Part shown: positions 44,588-54,491 of the stretch, piece after piece
Layout of the letters: each line of letters begins with the position of its first letter
Position numbering within the stretch: the stretch's first letter is position 1
Source: Planctomycetia bacterium
Lineage (GTDB): Bacteria > Planctomycetota > Phycisphaerae > Phycisphaerales > SM1A02
Assembly: GCA_005787685.1 (NCBI GenBank)
Contig: SYAC01000014.1
Coordinates: 62,001-126,000, forward strand
Direction of reading: 5' to 3'
DNA: 64,000 nucleotides
The notes under the pieces: model-generated
Seen by the model: the letters and a program-made list of their open reading frames with translations, nothing else
The model's database searches: none
What the model was told of the DNA's origin: nothing
Position numbers and translations under genes: made by a program

Positions 44588-45741
44588 ACAGCAACAACGG
44601 CAAAAAGCTTGCCGCGCTGATGGCGTCGTTTGTTTTTCTGATGAGTGATCAACACGCATACACGATTGCCAACAACCAAAATGTTATTCCCACGCCGCAA
44701 ACCGAAACAATAAAAAAGCAAGACGCGCCAGTTGAAGCAGTTGATTTAGATAAGGAGCGTCCAGCTGAAGTTGGCGCGAGCGCCCAAAACGCGCCAATGG
44801 AATTGGAGATCACACAAGCCAACATAGAGGCTGTTGAACAGGGATTACGCTATTTGGCCAGCCTTCAAAATGAAGATGGATCGTTTGGTCGGGGACAATT
44901 TGCAAAAAATTCTGGCATTACCGCACTTTGTGGATTGGCGTTTATGGCAGACGGGCACCTTCCTGGGCGTGGCGCTTACGGGGACAACGTTCGCAAGGCT
45001 CTGGGTTATGTGTTAAATAGCGTGACCGAAACTGGATTGCTTGCGGCTGAAAATAGTCATGGACCAATGTATGGACACGGATTTGCCACGCTTTTTTTGG
45101 GTGAAGTGTATGGAATGAACACAGAAGATGCGCGAGTTCGCGACACGCTTACGCGCGCGGTAGAACTTATTGTGAACAGTCAAAATCAAGAAGGCGGCTG
45201 GAGATATAACCCGGTTCCCTATGACGCGGATATCAGCGTAACAATTTGCGAAATTATGGCTCTCCGCAGCGCGCGCAACGCCGGCATTAAGGTTCCAAAA
45301 GAAACCATAGACAAAGCCATCGCGTATGTTCGATCATGTCAAAATAGTGACGGTGGATTCCGCTATATGTCATCCGCGGGAACAAGTGCTTGGCCACGAA
45401 CCGCGGCTGGAGTGGCAAGTTTGTATTACGCGGGCGTGTACTCCGACAATTCCATTGATCGCGGCTTGGATTATTTGCAAGAATTAGCGAATCCCGGCGG
45501 GAAAAATAATTCAAGCGAAGCGCATTATTTTTACGGTCATTATTATGCCGTTCAGGCCATGTATCTCGCTGGCGGAAAGCGTTGGACAAATTGGTGGCCA
45601 AACATCCGTGATGAAATTATTTCAAGACAGGCAATCAACGGTGGCTGGATGGATTATCAGGCGGGTCAGGCCTACAGCACATCCATGGCTCTCATTGTTC
45701 TGCAAATGCCAAAACGGTATTTGCCCATATTTCAAAAGTGA
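44584..45741 (+). CDS. Exported prenyltransferase/squalene-cyclase-fold repeat protein
   Basis: 385 aa overlapping the previous stop by 4 nt. N-terminal signal-like segment, then a Pro/Glu-rich linker and five to six helical repeats with the QN-x-DGS/GGW pattern: SLQNEDGSFGRGQFA, SQNQEGGWRYNP, CQNSDGGFRYM, RQAINGGWMDY. These are alpha/alpha-toroid repeats as in terpene cyclases, but the DxDD catalytic motif of squalene-hopene cyclases is absent, so it is more likely a binding protein than an enzyme. Probably acts in the periplasm with the rest of the operon. Confidence 0.87.
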   Translation: MNSNNGKKLAALMASFVFLMSDQHAYTIANNQNVIPTPQTETIKKQDAPVEAVDLDKERPAEVGASAQNAPMELEITQANIEAVEQGLRYLASLQNEDGSFGRGQFAKNSGITALCGLAFMADGHLPGRGAYGDNVRKALGYVLNSVTETGLLAAENSHGPMYGHGFATLFLGEVYGMNTEDARVRDTLTRAVELIVNSQNQEGGWRYNPVPYDADISVTICEIMALRSARNAGIKVPKETIDKAIAYVRSCQNSDGGFRYMSSAGTSAWPRTAAGVASLYYAGVYSDNSIDRGLDYLQELANPGGKNNSSEAHYFYGHYYAVQAMYLAGGKRWTNWWPNIRDEIISRQAINGGWMDYQAGQAYSTSMALIVLQMPKRYLPIFQK

Positions 45742-46940
45742 AAACCATCATCCATAGGATTTTATTTTTTGGAAGCGCGCTTTTGATAGTGGAATATGTT
45801 TGCGCGGATGAAACAATTCTGTTTCAGACAATTGCGCCACAGATTAACAATACAATCTCTGCTGAAACGATTCCCCAAAGCGATCAATGGTCTGGTTGGT
45901 GTGGAGTGAAAATGGTTTCCACAATCCAACAGCCAAGGGCCTTATCACAAAGCTTCTACACAATCAACGATGGCCAAAGATTCGCTGGAACCTTTGAGCT
46001 GGCCAACGCAAAACTCTCTTGGCGTAGCGGTATACAACAATCTTTTTTGGTAGACCTTGAAAAGACCCACTCAATTGGCCCACTCTTTATTGGCGAGCGT
46101 ATAAACAAAAATACCGACACAATTTTCTTGGTGAACAACGACCAGCTTGACGGATTTATTGAATCCATAGACTCAACAACAGGCGCGACGCTAGAGATTG
46201 CAAGCAAGGCTTCAGACAAATCCGAGACGCCCACGAAAGAAAAAATAAATATTCCAATTCAGCGCATTTCTGAAATACAGCTTGCAACTAAAATTAAAAA
46301 TCCAACCGGATGGAGATTTTGGCTTTCGGATGGAAGCGTTGTTGATGCGGATTCTTGGACCGCAAACAAAAGTACATGTCAACTTACAGCAGTACACACA
46401 ACACCAGTTATAAATTCGGTCATTCCCTGGAACAACATATTGTCTATCGCCCCAAATCCCGTGAGTATTACAAATTTGGCAAGTTGTCCGTGGAAAATTA
46501 TTCAAGGTACGGATAAACAAACAAACCGACTCGCACCACCCGTGGTTTCAGCAAGCATTACCCCCGCCGCATTTGACGCAATTCCAATGGATTTCTATGG
46601 ACCGGGAGTTTTTGAATTTTCACTTGGACAAAATGCCGCAACACTGATCGCCGTTATTACTGTTCCACCACAGCTCAAAGGCAATATTGAATGCAGGGTT
46701 TCGATTGAGGATGGCGAGAAAGCCTTGCTTGAGCAATTCATAAATCCCGAATCTGGACCCGTTGATATTAGAATTCCAATTCTTGGTAATAAATTGGTGG
46801 TGCGGCTGGATCAATCCAAACGCGGTGCGTTTGGATGCGCAATTCGGCTTGAAGGCGCCATGCTTATTTCACAATCGTGTGGCGCTCCAATTCAAACCAG
46901 CCCTTCTCCCGCCAACGCTCCAGCAAAATCTGATATGTAA
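45738..46940 (+). CDS. Exported protein of unknown function, last gene of the MoxR operon
   Basis: 400 aa beginning GTG 45738, 4-nt overlap with the cyclase-fold gene. Signal peptide in the first 24 residues (hydrophobic, ending YVCAD). The mature protein is beta-rich throughout, with FYTINDGQRFAGTFELAN, DQLDGFIESIDS and GWRFWLSDGSVVDADSW, and a C-terminal jelly-roll-like part (FEFSLGQNAATLIAVITV) that resembles carbohydrate- or NPCBM-type modules; this is a weak guess. Its last 77 nt overlap the convergent comEC gene. Confidence 0.75.
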   Translation: MKTIIHRILFFGSALLIVEYVCADETILFQTIAPQINNTISAETIPQSDQWSGWCGVKMVSTIQQPRALSQSFYTINDGQRFAGTFELANAKLSWRSGIQQSFLVDLEKTHSIGPLFIGERINKNTDTIFLVNNDQLDGFIESIDSTTGATLEIASKASDKSETPTKEKINIPIQRISEIQLATKIKNPTGWRFWLSDGSVVDADSWTANKSTCQLTAVHTTPVINSVIPWNNILSIAPNPVSITNLASCPWKIIQGTDKQTNRLAPPVVSASITPAAFDAIPMDFYGPGVFEFSLGQNAATLIAVITVPPQLKGNIECRVSIEDGEKALLEQFINPESGPVDIRIPILGNKLVVRLDQSKRGAFGCAIRLEGAMLISQSCGAPIQTSPSPANAPAKSDM

Positions 46941-49446
46941 AGCCATTGCCAGGCGCGCCTTGAATCCATGTCACTCGAAGCGCCCCGTCACGGCAAGTTA
47001 CGCCACGCGAAATATTTTGAATCGCTTGAGCAACTCGATCGAATCGAAATCTTTGATAGCCGGTGCTTTGTATTACTACCTTGGGCTTGGAACCTGCAAT
47101 TAGTCCAACAATGCCATCCGACCAAGCGCCGTGGTGTGGTAATTCCATAACCATGGTCGGATCAAAATCTTTTGAAACAAGAACATTCGCAATCGCCTCT
47201 GTTTGCGCGTCGCCACACAGCATTAACCATGACAATGAATTTTTATGAGCCTCAGTAATTTGATTTTTGGTTTGCGGTTCGATACGCATGACTAAACTTG
47301 ACTCATTCATAATTCGGCTTCGATATCCAATCTTGGGATGAAGCGCGGTCCATACAAACCCATCAAAGACAGCGGTTTGACCAGCACTAAATAATTCAAC
47401 ACTTAAACCCCTTTTTTGAAGGGCATCAATTAAAATGCCAGGAGCGTGTTGCGAGTTTGCAAATTGAAGAAGTGATTCCGTGGCATAGACGCGTTCAACT
47501 TGGAACGCAGCGACAATTTCTGGCAATGCCGAAAAGTGGTCCAGGTGTGGGTGAGAAATAAAAATAGCATTCAGGCGTGAGCAGCCAATAGCCTTGAGTG
47601 CTGGAATAATCAACTTGCTTCCACCCGCCCTGCGCGAAATAGTTCCCGCATCAAAAAGAACACACGAATTTGGCGTTTCAATAATGTGGGCGCTTCCATC
47701 ACCCACCGAAATAGTTGTCATTCGAAGTCGCCAACCCGAAGTGGGTGTATTTGCGACAGAAATTGGAAAAAAAATAGACGCAATAAACAAAGATAAATAA
47801 ACAACAACAGACAACCTTTTTATCCAGAGCCACACACCAAGCCAACATCCGGCGAGCGCCATTAATTCAATAACAGACCACCACCAAGGAATTAATCCCC
47901 CCTGAATATTTGCCGCTGGTAGCGTTCCAACAAATTCCGAAAGCCATAAAAAAATATTAGAAAAAAAAGATAACGGATATCCCAAAATAAACCAAGCACC
48001 AGGAAGCAAACCAACTAAACACGACAGTGAAGCAAGCACGGTTATGATGGCGGCAATAGGAGCCAGCACGGTGCTTGCAACAGCCGCCCATAAAGAAAGA
48101 CTTCCAAAATGTGATTCAGTAATTGGTGTTGACATAAACCAAGCCGCCAAACTCGCTGATAGTGCGGTTACGATTGGCCTTTTTAATCCTGTCGCGAACC
48201 AAATACGGGTCAATGGAAAAAAACAGAATATGGCTGTGATGCTGCGTAATATTGGATCTGTTCCATATCTCAAAGCTAGAACAGCTCCGTAACTCAATTG
48301 AAATCCGGGATTCCAGGCAGCCCAGGGATCACAAATCAGGGTGAATATGGCGGCAACCGCCAGTAACCCATCAGCCTTCCAACCACGATCGCAGGCGACA
48401 GAAACTCCCAGCAAAATTCCAGCAATACCGGCTCGAAGCACGGATGTTTCGACATCAACAACAAATAAAAATACAAGAGATGTCAATACAAGAAACCATC
48501 CGCGAATTGCCCATGGAAAATGAAACAACTCCATGCAAATCCATGCGGCACCAAACAACACAGCCAAATTAAAGCCGCTAATAGCCAAAAAATGGCTTAA
48601 CCCGCTGAAAGAAAAACTTTGACGCAACGCTTGATAACCGGGAAGTTCTCGACCAGTTGTCATGGCAACCACCAGTGTTTTAATTTTGGTGTTTGCGACA
48701 CCATCCATAACATGAAGTAAATTTTTATCCACCCACCCACAGAGCCACCGATGAATGATTGCCACAAAGTTGGTTTTAAAATTTATTTTATTTATAACAA
48801 CGGGATTCCCCGCAGCAGAAATATTCGCAGCGTGATTCAAACGAAACGCGCGAACGCGAAAATCTGATTCACCCGGGTTATGAGGTTCTGCAAGCCCTCG
48901 TAGCCAGCCAACACCCTCCACGATGTCACCAACGGAAAATTCGGAACCGTTACCTGATATGAACAAGGTTGCAATTCCTTGACATTCCAGAATAGTGTTA
49001 CGATTTTTAATCTGAATAACATTAACCAAAGCACGATAACGCGGTGGATCAACTGCGTTTTGAAATGAATCTAATAAATCAATATCAATGACATCTGGCT
49101 GGTGGAAATTTTCTGCGATAGCCGCTCGAAAAAAAACTAGAACGGGATCAACACCAACACAAGCTTTTATATTTCCAACCGACTCTCTTGTGACCGCGTG
49201 GCCACCCCAAGCAATACCAAGAAGGCATACAGACACGAATACAAAATATTCAGCAAACCTATTCGCCAAGGCAACCGCCAATAGCGCCAGAACCGCGGCT
49301 CCCACAATGCATACATCAATACATAACTCGGCCGCGGATTCCGGTTTCAATGACAAACCAACTGAAACAGACGCCACCAATATCAACGCAATAAGAAGCC
49401 CACATTTTCCATCTCGCACCAACCAAGAATGATGCAAAAATCCCAC
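46864..49446 (-). CDS. comEC: ComEC/Rec2 family DNA-uptake channel protein
   Basis: 860-aa membrane protein of natural transformation systems. N-terminal helices and an OB-like periplasmic domain (DUF4131), then the ComEC competence core with FSGLSHFLAISGFNLAVL and many transmembrane helices, then a C-terminal metallo-beta-lactamase domain with SHPHLDHFSALPE and LPHHGAWSDG. The MBL active site appears intact (degradation of the non-transported strand is the proposed role in the family). Only this competence gene is in the window. Its 3' end overlaps the convergent gene by 77 nt. Start GTG 49446 uncertain. Confidence 0.92.
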   Translation of the reverse strand: MGFLHHSWLVRDGKCGLLIALILVASVSVGLSLKPESAAELCIDVCIVGAAVLALLAVALANRFAEYFVFVSVCLLGIAWGGHAVTRESVGNIKACVGVDPVLVFFRAAIAENFHQPDVIDIDLLDSFQNAVDPPRYRALVNVIQIKNRNTILECQGIATLFISGNGSEFSVGDIVEGVGWLRGLAEPHNPGESDFRVRAFRLNHAANISAAGNPVVINKINFKTNFVAIIHRWLCGWVDKNLLHVMDGVANTKIKTLVVAMTTGRELPGYQALRQSFSFSGLSHFLAISGFNLAVLFGAAWICMELFHFPWAIRGWFLVLTSLVFLFVVDVETSVLRAGIAGILLGVSVACDRGWKADGLLAVAAIFTLICDPWAAWNPGFQLSYGAVLALRYGTDPILRSITAIFCFFPLTRIWFATGLKRPIVTALSASLAAWFMSTPITESHFGSLSLWAAVASTVLAPIAAIITVLASLSCLVGLLPGAWFILGYPLSFFSNIFLWLSEFVGTLPAANIQGGLIPWWWSVIELMALAGCWLGVWLWIKRLSVVVYLSLFIASIFFPISVANTPTSGWRLRMTTISVGDGSAHIIETPNSCVLFDAGTISRRAGGSKLIIPALKAIGCSRLNAIFISHPHLDHFSALPEIVAAFQVERVYATESLLQFANSQHAPGILIDALQKRGLSVELFSAGQTAVFDGFVWTALHPKIGYRSRIMNESSLVMRIEPQTKNQITEAHKNSLSWLMLCGDAQTEAIANVLVSKDFDPTMVMELPHHGAWSDGIVGLIAGSKPKVVIQSTGYQRFRFDRVAQAIQNISRGVTCRDGALRVTWIQGAPGNGFTYQILLERWREKGWFELERHTIVK

Positions 49447-49479
49447 CTATTTGAAACACGGGCCTTTTTTACCCACAAT

Positions 49480-50520
49480 TTATTGATTTGAAAGCCGAAT
49501 CACGGTTTCAAGAAGCGAATTGACCCGACCAGACTCAATCGCTTCAGAAGCCAGGGCGGCTGCCGATTTAGGATCACTTGCTTTGTCGGCAACCATTAAA
49601 CCAAGGGCCGCGTTTATTAAAACCAAATCCAACGACGATCCGCGATCAATACCGCAAACCAATCGTTTGAATTGGGTTGTGGCATCAATTAAATTTTCAG
49701 AAGCGCGCGGGACAGAACGACTGCGAGAAATACCAAACTGCTCCGGTTCAAACACAATGTCACCCATAATTCGACCACGAACAATTTCAACGGCGTATGT
49801 TTTATCACAGACACTAACCTCATCAAATCCGTCAGCACTGTGAACCACAAACGCTTTTATGGCGCCGCGGCGGGCAAGCACTTGAGCAACGGGCTCCAAC
49901 AAATCACGACTCCAAACACCCACAACTTGTCGCAATGCACCGGCGGGATTTGCCAGTGGACCAATCGCGTTGAACAGGGTTGGAGTTCCAATCGCCTTGC
50001 GCGCATCGGTCGCAAACCGCGCCGCCGGATAGTGTTTGGGCGCAAGACAAAAGCAAAATCCACACTCCGAAAGCATTTTTACCTGTTTGGCTGGCTCCGT
50101 CGCAATATTCACGCCCAATGCGGCCAGCGTTTCCGAAGAGCCAAATCCAGTGCGCGAGCGATTTCCACTTTTAGCCACAACTCCGCGGCAGGCCGCAATA
50201 ACAAGCGCGGAAAGCGTGCTGACATTCAGCATTTTAGGGGCGCCACCCGTACCCGCAGTGTCAATAATTTTTTCACAGGCAATTTCCGTTGGAATTCGTG
50301 TTGATGAATTCATCAATGCTTGAACACCACCGAAGATTTCAACCGCCGTTGGAGTTCTCTGTGATATCAGGCGTAGCCATCGCTCAATCAGTGGCGTTTC
50401 AACCTTACCGCTAAAAATAGCGCCCATTGCCAGGCCGACTTGCTCGGATGTAAGAGGTTTTCCATTCTGGGCAACCAACAACATTTCTTGCATGATCTGA
50501 ATTGGATCATCATTCTTCAT
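49480..50520 (-). CDS. trpD: Anthranilate phosphoribosyltransferase
   Basis: Tryptophan biosynthesis enzyme joining anthranilate and PRPP. 346 aa with DTAGTGGAPKMLNVST near residue 87, KSGNRSRTGFGSSETLAALG (family usually KHGNRS), and a conserved FNAIGPLANPA. The start lies 2 nt after the stop of the upstream fusion gene. No other trp genes are in the window, so tryptophan genes are scattered in this genome. Confidence 0.93.
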   Translation of the reverse strand: MKNDDPIQIMQEMLLVAQNGKPLTSEQVGLAMGAIFSGKVETPLIERWLRLISQRTPTAVEIFGGVQALMNSSTRIPTEIACEKIIDTAGTGGAPKMLNVSTLSALVIAACRGVVAKSGNRSRTGFGSSETLAALGVNIATEPAKQVKMLSECGFCFCLAPKHYPAARFATDARKAIGTPTLFNAIGPLANPAGALRQVVGVWSRDLLEPVAQVLARRGAIKAFVVHSADGFDEVSVCDKTYAVEIVRGRIMGDIVFEPEQFGISRSRSVPRASENLIDATTQFKRLVCGIDRGSSLDLVLINAALGLMVADKASDPKSAAALASEAIESGRVNSLLETVIRLSNQ

Positions 50521-50522
50521 GG

Positions 50523-52508
50523 CTATAGCTTGTAGGACTTCATTAATTTTGAAAGCTTTGATTGCTGTGGATTTTGCAAAAGTGATCGCTCAAACGCAGC
50601 CTTGGCCGATGAGCGAATGTCCGCATCTTTCTTTCCACCCACCAACCAGGTGTTGAGTAAATTAATGCCAATCCCATTCCATGCGGGCCAATGCCTTGTA
50701 TCTATACGGACAGCATCGCGGTAGCTTGCCAAACTTTTTTCGTAATCACCAACACGAAAATATGCCCAACCAAGCCGCTCGTAACTGTTTGGATTCGGAG
50801 CAAGTTTGACCAACAACAATGCCGCGTTCACCGCCTCGCGGTAGCGTTTACTTTGCGCATACGCGTTTAGTAAATTGGTCAAAAGTTGAGGGGTTGGCTC
50901 CATTAATTCAGCAGCAAGCTCATATTGAGCGATCGCCAAATCTGGTTTTCCAGATAATTCATATGAAACGCCAAGATTGATGCGCGCGATTCCAGAATCC
51001 GGCTTCAGCTTGACAGACTTTTCCGCATAGACAATCGCGCTTCGCCCCTCATCAAGTTGCAAATAGGCTGTCGCCATATTGAGATTGGCGTCAAAATCAT
51101 CCGGACGTATGAGTAACGCGCGGTGATAGGCGCGAATGCAATCCACCAATTGATTGAGAACCTGCAACGCCTTTCCACGACCAAATTGTGCGTCAAAGTT
51201 TCCCGAATCAAGTTCCGCCGCGCTTGCATAGGCTGATTCGGATTGTGTCCAATCTTTTTTAAGCGCCTGCGCCTGTCCCACACCAATCCATGCATCAGGT
51301 AGCTTGGGATTTTCTTGAAGGATTTCCTGAAATGTGGCGAGAGCATTATCGTAATCACCCGAATCAATTTGTTGTTTGCCGCGAGAGAGCAAAGCCGACT
51401 CGTCAACCGTAGGAGCAACAGGACCATTCCATAACGAGGGCGAATTTGTTGGTGTATTCCCGCGAATTTCATCCAGTGTTTTGGTCTTACACGCCACATT
51501 CAACACCAATAGTGTTGAAACGAATAGTCCAAGCAGGGCAGAAGCCTTTGACTTTGGAGTAAGAGATTTTTTTGAACTTTTCAAATCAAACTTTAATTTA
51601 CCACCCCGCAATCGCCGAGCGTTTTCCAAATCCCAACTTTGTCCCTGAAATAAGCTCTCTTTTGGAGTTTCAAGAATCATGGGAACATTTTTCCAAGCGC
51701 CTACCGCGGTGACTGCCTTAAAACAGGCTTGTCCACACGCGCCATCAAGAATGTGCGCATGGCGATCCTTGCGGCTTCCACAAGGAAATTTCGAATCGTT
51801 CGCGTGGATTACCCTCACATTTTTGAACCCTAAATGACGATTTATTTCAGCCAGCGTTTTATTTGCATTGGTTGATGTGTCCATGTTGTAACCTGCCGCC
51901 AGGGCGTGGCAGGTATCAATGCAAAAGGCGATTCGCCCCGAATCACCAACAAGCTCACGAGTGACTGCGAGTTGATTGAAGTTGTAACCAAGAGTTGTTC
52001 CGGCGCCAACCGTATTTTCAAGACATGTGAAAACTCGGTATCCAGGAAGATCCTTGTGAAGTTGATCCAGGCTGGAAGCCAAACGCTTCAGACCCTGCAA
52101 CTCATGTGGGTTGGGTTGGGCCAACAAATCATTTTTTTCCTGCGGGGAGCGCTTGCCAATTAAATGTGCGCCAGGATGCATGACACACAATTCAATACCG
52201 AGCATTTCACAGCGCTCCAACTCGCTTCGCTGCAGCGCAATCGATTTTTTTCTAGAAGCAGTGTCTGGACTGGCAAGATTTACCAAATAACTATTGTGGC
52301 TTACCACCCGGTGATCTTTGGGGTTGCTCCAACCGGCCTTCTTCAATGCCTCAAACCAATCCGCGCATTCTTGTTGAGATGGTTGTCGCGGCTTCCACTG
52401 GCGTTGGTTCGCCGTGAACAACTGCACACAATCAAGACCAAGCGCAACAGCTTCGTGTACGGCGTTTGCAACACCACCCGCAGCGCTTCGATGTGAACCA
52501 ATACGCAT
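50523..52508 (-). CDS. Endonuclease IV fused to a TPR lipoprotein-like domain
   Basis: 661 aa in one frame. Residues 1 to about 305 are a complete endonuclease IV: SHRSAAGG at the start and all metal ligands of E. coli Nfo are identifiable (VVSHNS, VMHPGAH, CLENT, FCIDTCHA, VIHAND, DRHAH, ILETPKE). Without a stop, the frame continues into SSKKSLTPKSK, a hydrophobic stretch ending in the lipobox NVAC (Cys340), and then at least six TPR repeats (DAWIGVGQAQALKKDW, LGWAYFRVGDYEKSL). The second half looks like a separate lipoprotein with its own signal, possibly started internally at the TTG at 51584. AAGGATG precedes the ATG. Confidence 0.85.
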   Translation of the reverse strand: MRIGSHRSAAGGVANAVHEAVALGLDCVQLFTANQRQWKPRQPSQQECADWFEALKKAGWSNPKDHRVVSHNSYLVNLASPDTASRKKSIALQRSELERCEMLGIELCVMHPGAHLIGKRSPQEKNDLLAQPNPHELQGLKRLASSLDQLHKDLPGYRVFTCLENTVGAGTTLGYNFNQLAVTRELVGDSGRIAFCIDTCHALAAGYNMDTSTNANKTLAEINRHLGFKNVRVIHANDSKFPCGSRKDRHAHILDGACGQACFKAVTAVGAWKNVPMILETPKESLFQGQSWDLENARRLRGGKLKFDLKSSKKSLTPKSKASALLGLFVSTLLVLNVACKTKTLDEIRGNTPTNSPSLWNGPVAPTVDESALLSRGKQQIDSGDYDNALATFQEILQENPKLPDAWIGVGQAQALKKDWTQSESAYASAAELDSGNFDAQFGRGKALQVLNQLVDCIRAYHRALLIRPDDFDANLNMATAYLQLDEGRSAIVYAEKSVKLKPDSGIARINLGVSYELSGKPDLAIAQYELAAELMEPTPQLLTNLLNAYAQSKRYREAVNAALLLVKLAPNPNSYERLGWAYFRVGDYEKSLASYRDAVRIDTRHWPAWNGIGINLLNTWLVGGKKDADIRSSAKAAFERSLLQNPQQSKLSKLMKSYKL

Positions 52509-52511
52509 GCG

Positions 52512-53552
52512 TTACATCCTTGCGCCATCCAGGGCCTTTGCCGCAGCAACAATTCGCTCCGCGGTGCGTACGGCTGCAAATCCAGCCTCGGCATCAGCGA
52601 AGGGTTTTCGACCGGTGTGAATAGCGTCAACAAAATCTTCAAGCTGTAATTTCAACGGCTCCCCCGCCTTCACATCAAGCGGCTCAACCGAGACAAGATC
52701 AAGCCAGTTCACGCTGCTTAAATCTTCGCCCTCTTTCAGGCTTTTCTTTACCGAAGTCAATTTTTCTTGATTGGCGGTTTTGCGAATAACCGTCCCCTTG
52801 CGCTCCACAAAATCCGCGCTCATGTACGCGTCCGACCCAATCAAGCGAATTTTGCGTTCGGTCTTTAGGGCCAATCGACTTGCGGTGATGTTGGCAACAC
52901 AACAGTGACCATCTGGTCCAGGCGCAAAAGTTAACCGTGCGTTGCACACGTCTTCACTATCGCCCAACACGCTCACCGCGCTGGCGTGCACCTCGGATGG
53001 CTCTCGTTCTAGCAGCATTAACAATAAATCAAGATCGTGAATCATCATGTCAAGCACAACGCCAACATCAACACTGCGAAATGTCATTGGACTAATTCGG
53101 TCGATTTCTATAAAGCGCGGCATTCCCAACGCGAGCTGGCGAATAGCCACCATGACGGGGTCGTATCGCACAACATGGCCAACCTGAAGAATGGCGCCAG
53201 ATTTGGCAGCGGCATTGGCAATGGCGCGCGCTTCAACAACACTGGGCGCCAATGGTTTTTCAATCAGGCAATGAACGCCCCTGGCAAGCAGCGCCTCGGC
53301 GGCGGCGCGGTGGTGAATTGTTGGAGTTGCAATCACCACGCAATCCACACCATGTGTGATTAATTCATCAACACTTGCGAAGCCCTTACCACCATATGTT
53401 TGGGTCATTTCATTACGGCGCGACTCCTCACGGTCAACAACACCGACAAGGTCAACGCCTTCAAGTTGCGTGCCCAAACGAACGTGGTGGCGACCCATGC
53501 GGCCCGTGCCAACAACACCATAACGGAGTTTTTTCTTGCTCATTGTTGCCAT
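52512..53552 (-). CDS. Gfo/Idh/MocA family oxidoreductase
   Basis: NAD(P)-dependent oxidoreductase, 346 aa from the ATG at 53552 (ATG 53543 also possible). GVVGTGRMGRHH is the N-terminal dinucleotide motif; VVIATPTIHH and LIEKPLAP follow; MIHDLDLLLML is the metal/substrate-proximal motif. Substrate unknown: the family handles sugars and inositols. It heads the minus-strand operon with the nfo fusion and trpD, with 3-nt spacing. Confidence 0.9.
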   Translation of the reverse strand: MATMSKKKLRYGVVGTGRMGRHHVRLGTQLEGVDLVGVVDREESRRNEMTQTYGGKGFASVDELITHGVDCVVIATPTIHHRAAAEALLARGVHCLIEKPLAPSVVEARAIANAAAKSGAILQVGHVVRYDPVMVAIRQLALGMPRFIEIDRISPMTFRSVDVGVVLDMMIHDLDLLLMLLEREPSEVHASAVSVLGDSEDVCNARLTFAPGPDGHCCVANITASRLALKTERKIRLIGSDAYMSADFVERKGTVIRKTANQEKLTSVKKSLKEGEDLSSVNWLDLVSVEPLDVKAGEPLKLQLEDFVDAIHTGRKPFADAEAGFAAVRTAERIVAAAKALDGARM

Positions 53553-53621
53553 TAAGGATAGTCGTTTTGGAGTGAAATATATAATCACGCTGACCGTAAA
53601 TGGGCATTGATGGCAAGTGAT

Positions 53622-54488
53622 TCATGGGCCAACAACAGACTCAACGGCGCGCTTGAACATGGAAAGCCCAAGTGTGTCACCGGCGCGTTGTGTGGTTGAC
53701 ATGCGGGTCCACCACGGGTGTTGTGTCCAGCGTGTGAATCGCTCGGGGTGAGGCATGAGCCCAAATACCAAACCGCTTGCGTCACATATTCCCGCGACGG
53801 CGTTCATGCTGCCATTAAAATTGTCATGGGCTGCATAGCGCAAGGCTATTTGACCATTTTTTTCAAGCGTTTCCAGCGTGTTCGAGTCCGTCATAAATCG
53901 ACCCTCACCGTGGGCACAAGGAAGCATGGCGCAATCTTGATCGAATGAAAGTCCGTGTGTCCACACACACCTTGTATTGGCGGGAATTTCCACTCCCGTC
54001 CATGCATCATGAAATCGCTCGCCAATATTTGTGGCAAGTGCAACCATTGGCGCGGCGGCAATGCGTGGCCACTCTTCAAGTTGTTGGTTGCAAGACATGC
54101 GCGTATTTATCGACATGGATTCATTCATTGACGAGCTTGCGGCAGAACACGCCGCGGGACCAGGCAGCAAGCCAGCCTGCACCGCAATTTGAAATCCATT
54201 GCATGGACAAATTATTGGGGTGCCCCGCTCAATTGCCGCGGCGAGTGCTGGGTATATTTCTTTGCGCATCAATGCCGCCATAATTCGTCCGGCCGCAATA
54301 TCGTCGCCATAACTAAATCCACCAGGCAAACCAATCAGCGTAAATTTATCCACAAGGGTTGGCTGGCGTATAAGCCGCGAAAGCAAAACGCTTTCAGGAT
54401 GCGCGCCCGCGGCGGCAAAAGCTTGCGACAACTCCAGGTCGCAATTAATTCCCGGCGCAGTAATAACAAGGGCTTTGGGAGATTTCAT
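53622..54488 (-). CDS. purQ: Phosphoribosylformylglycinamidine synthase subunit PurQ
   Basis: Glutaminase subunit supplying ammonia to PurL in purine synthesis. 288 aa. Nucleophile Cys in CPCNGFQIAVQAGLLP, LPGGFSYGDDI before it, and the His/Glu pair in LMPHPERF. The start lies 3 nt after the purL stop, so the two are coupled. Confidence 0.95.
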   Translation of the reverse strand: MKSPKALVITAPGINCDLELSQAFAAAGAHPESVLLSRLIRQPTLVDKFTLIGLPGGFSYGDDIAAGRIMAALMRKEIYPALAAAIERGTPIICPCNGFQIAVQAGLLPGPAACSAASSSMNESMSINTRMSCNQQLEEWPRIAAAPMVALATNIGERFHDAWTGVEIPANTRCVWTHGLSFDQDCAMLPCAHGEGRFMTDSNTLETLEKNGQIALRYAAHDNFNGSMNAVAGICDASGLVFGLMPHPERFTRWTQHPWWTRMSTTQRAGDTLGLSMFKRAVESVVGP

Positions 54489-54491
54489 GGG

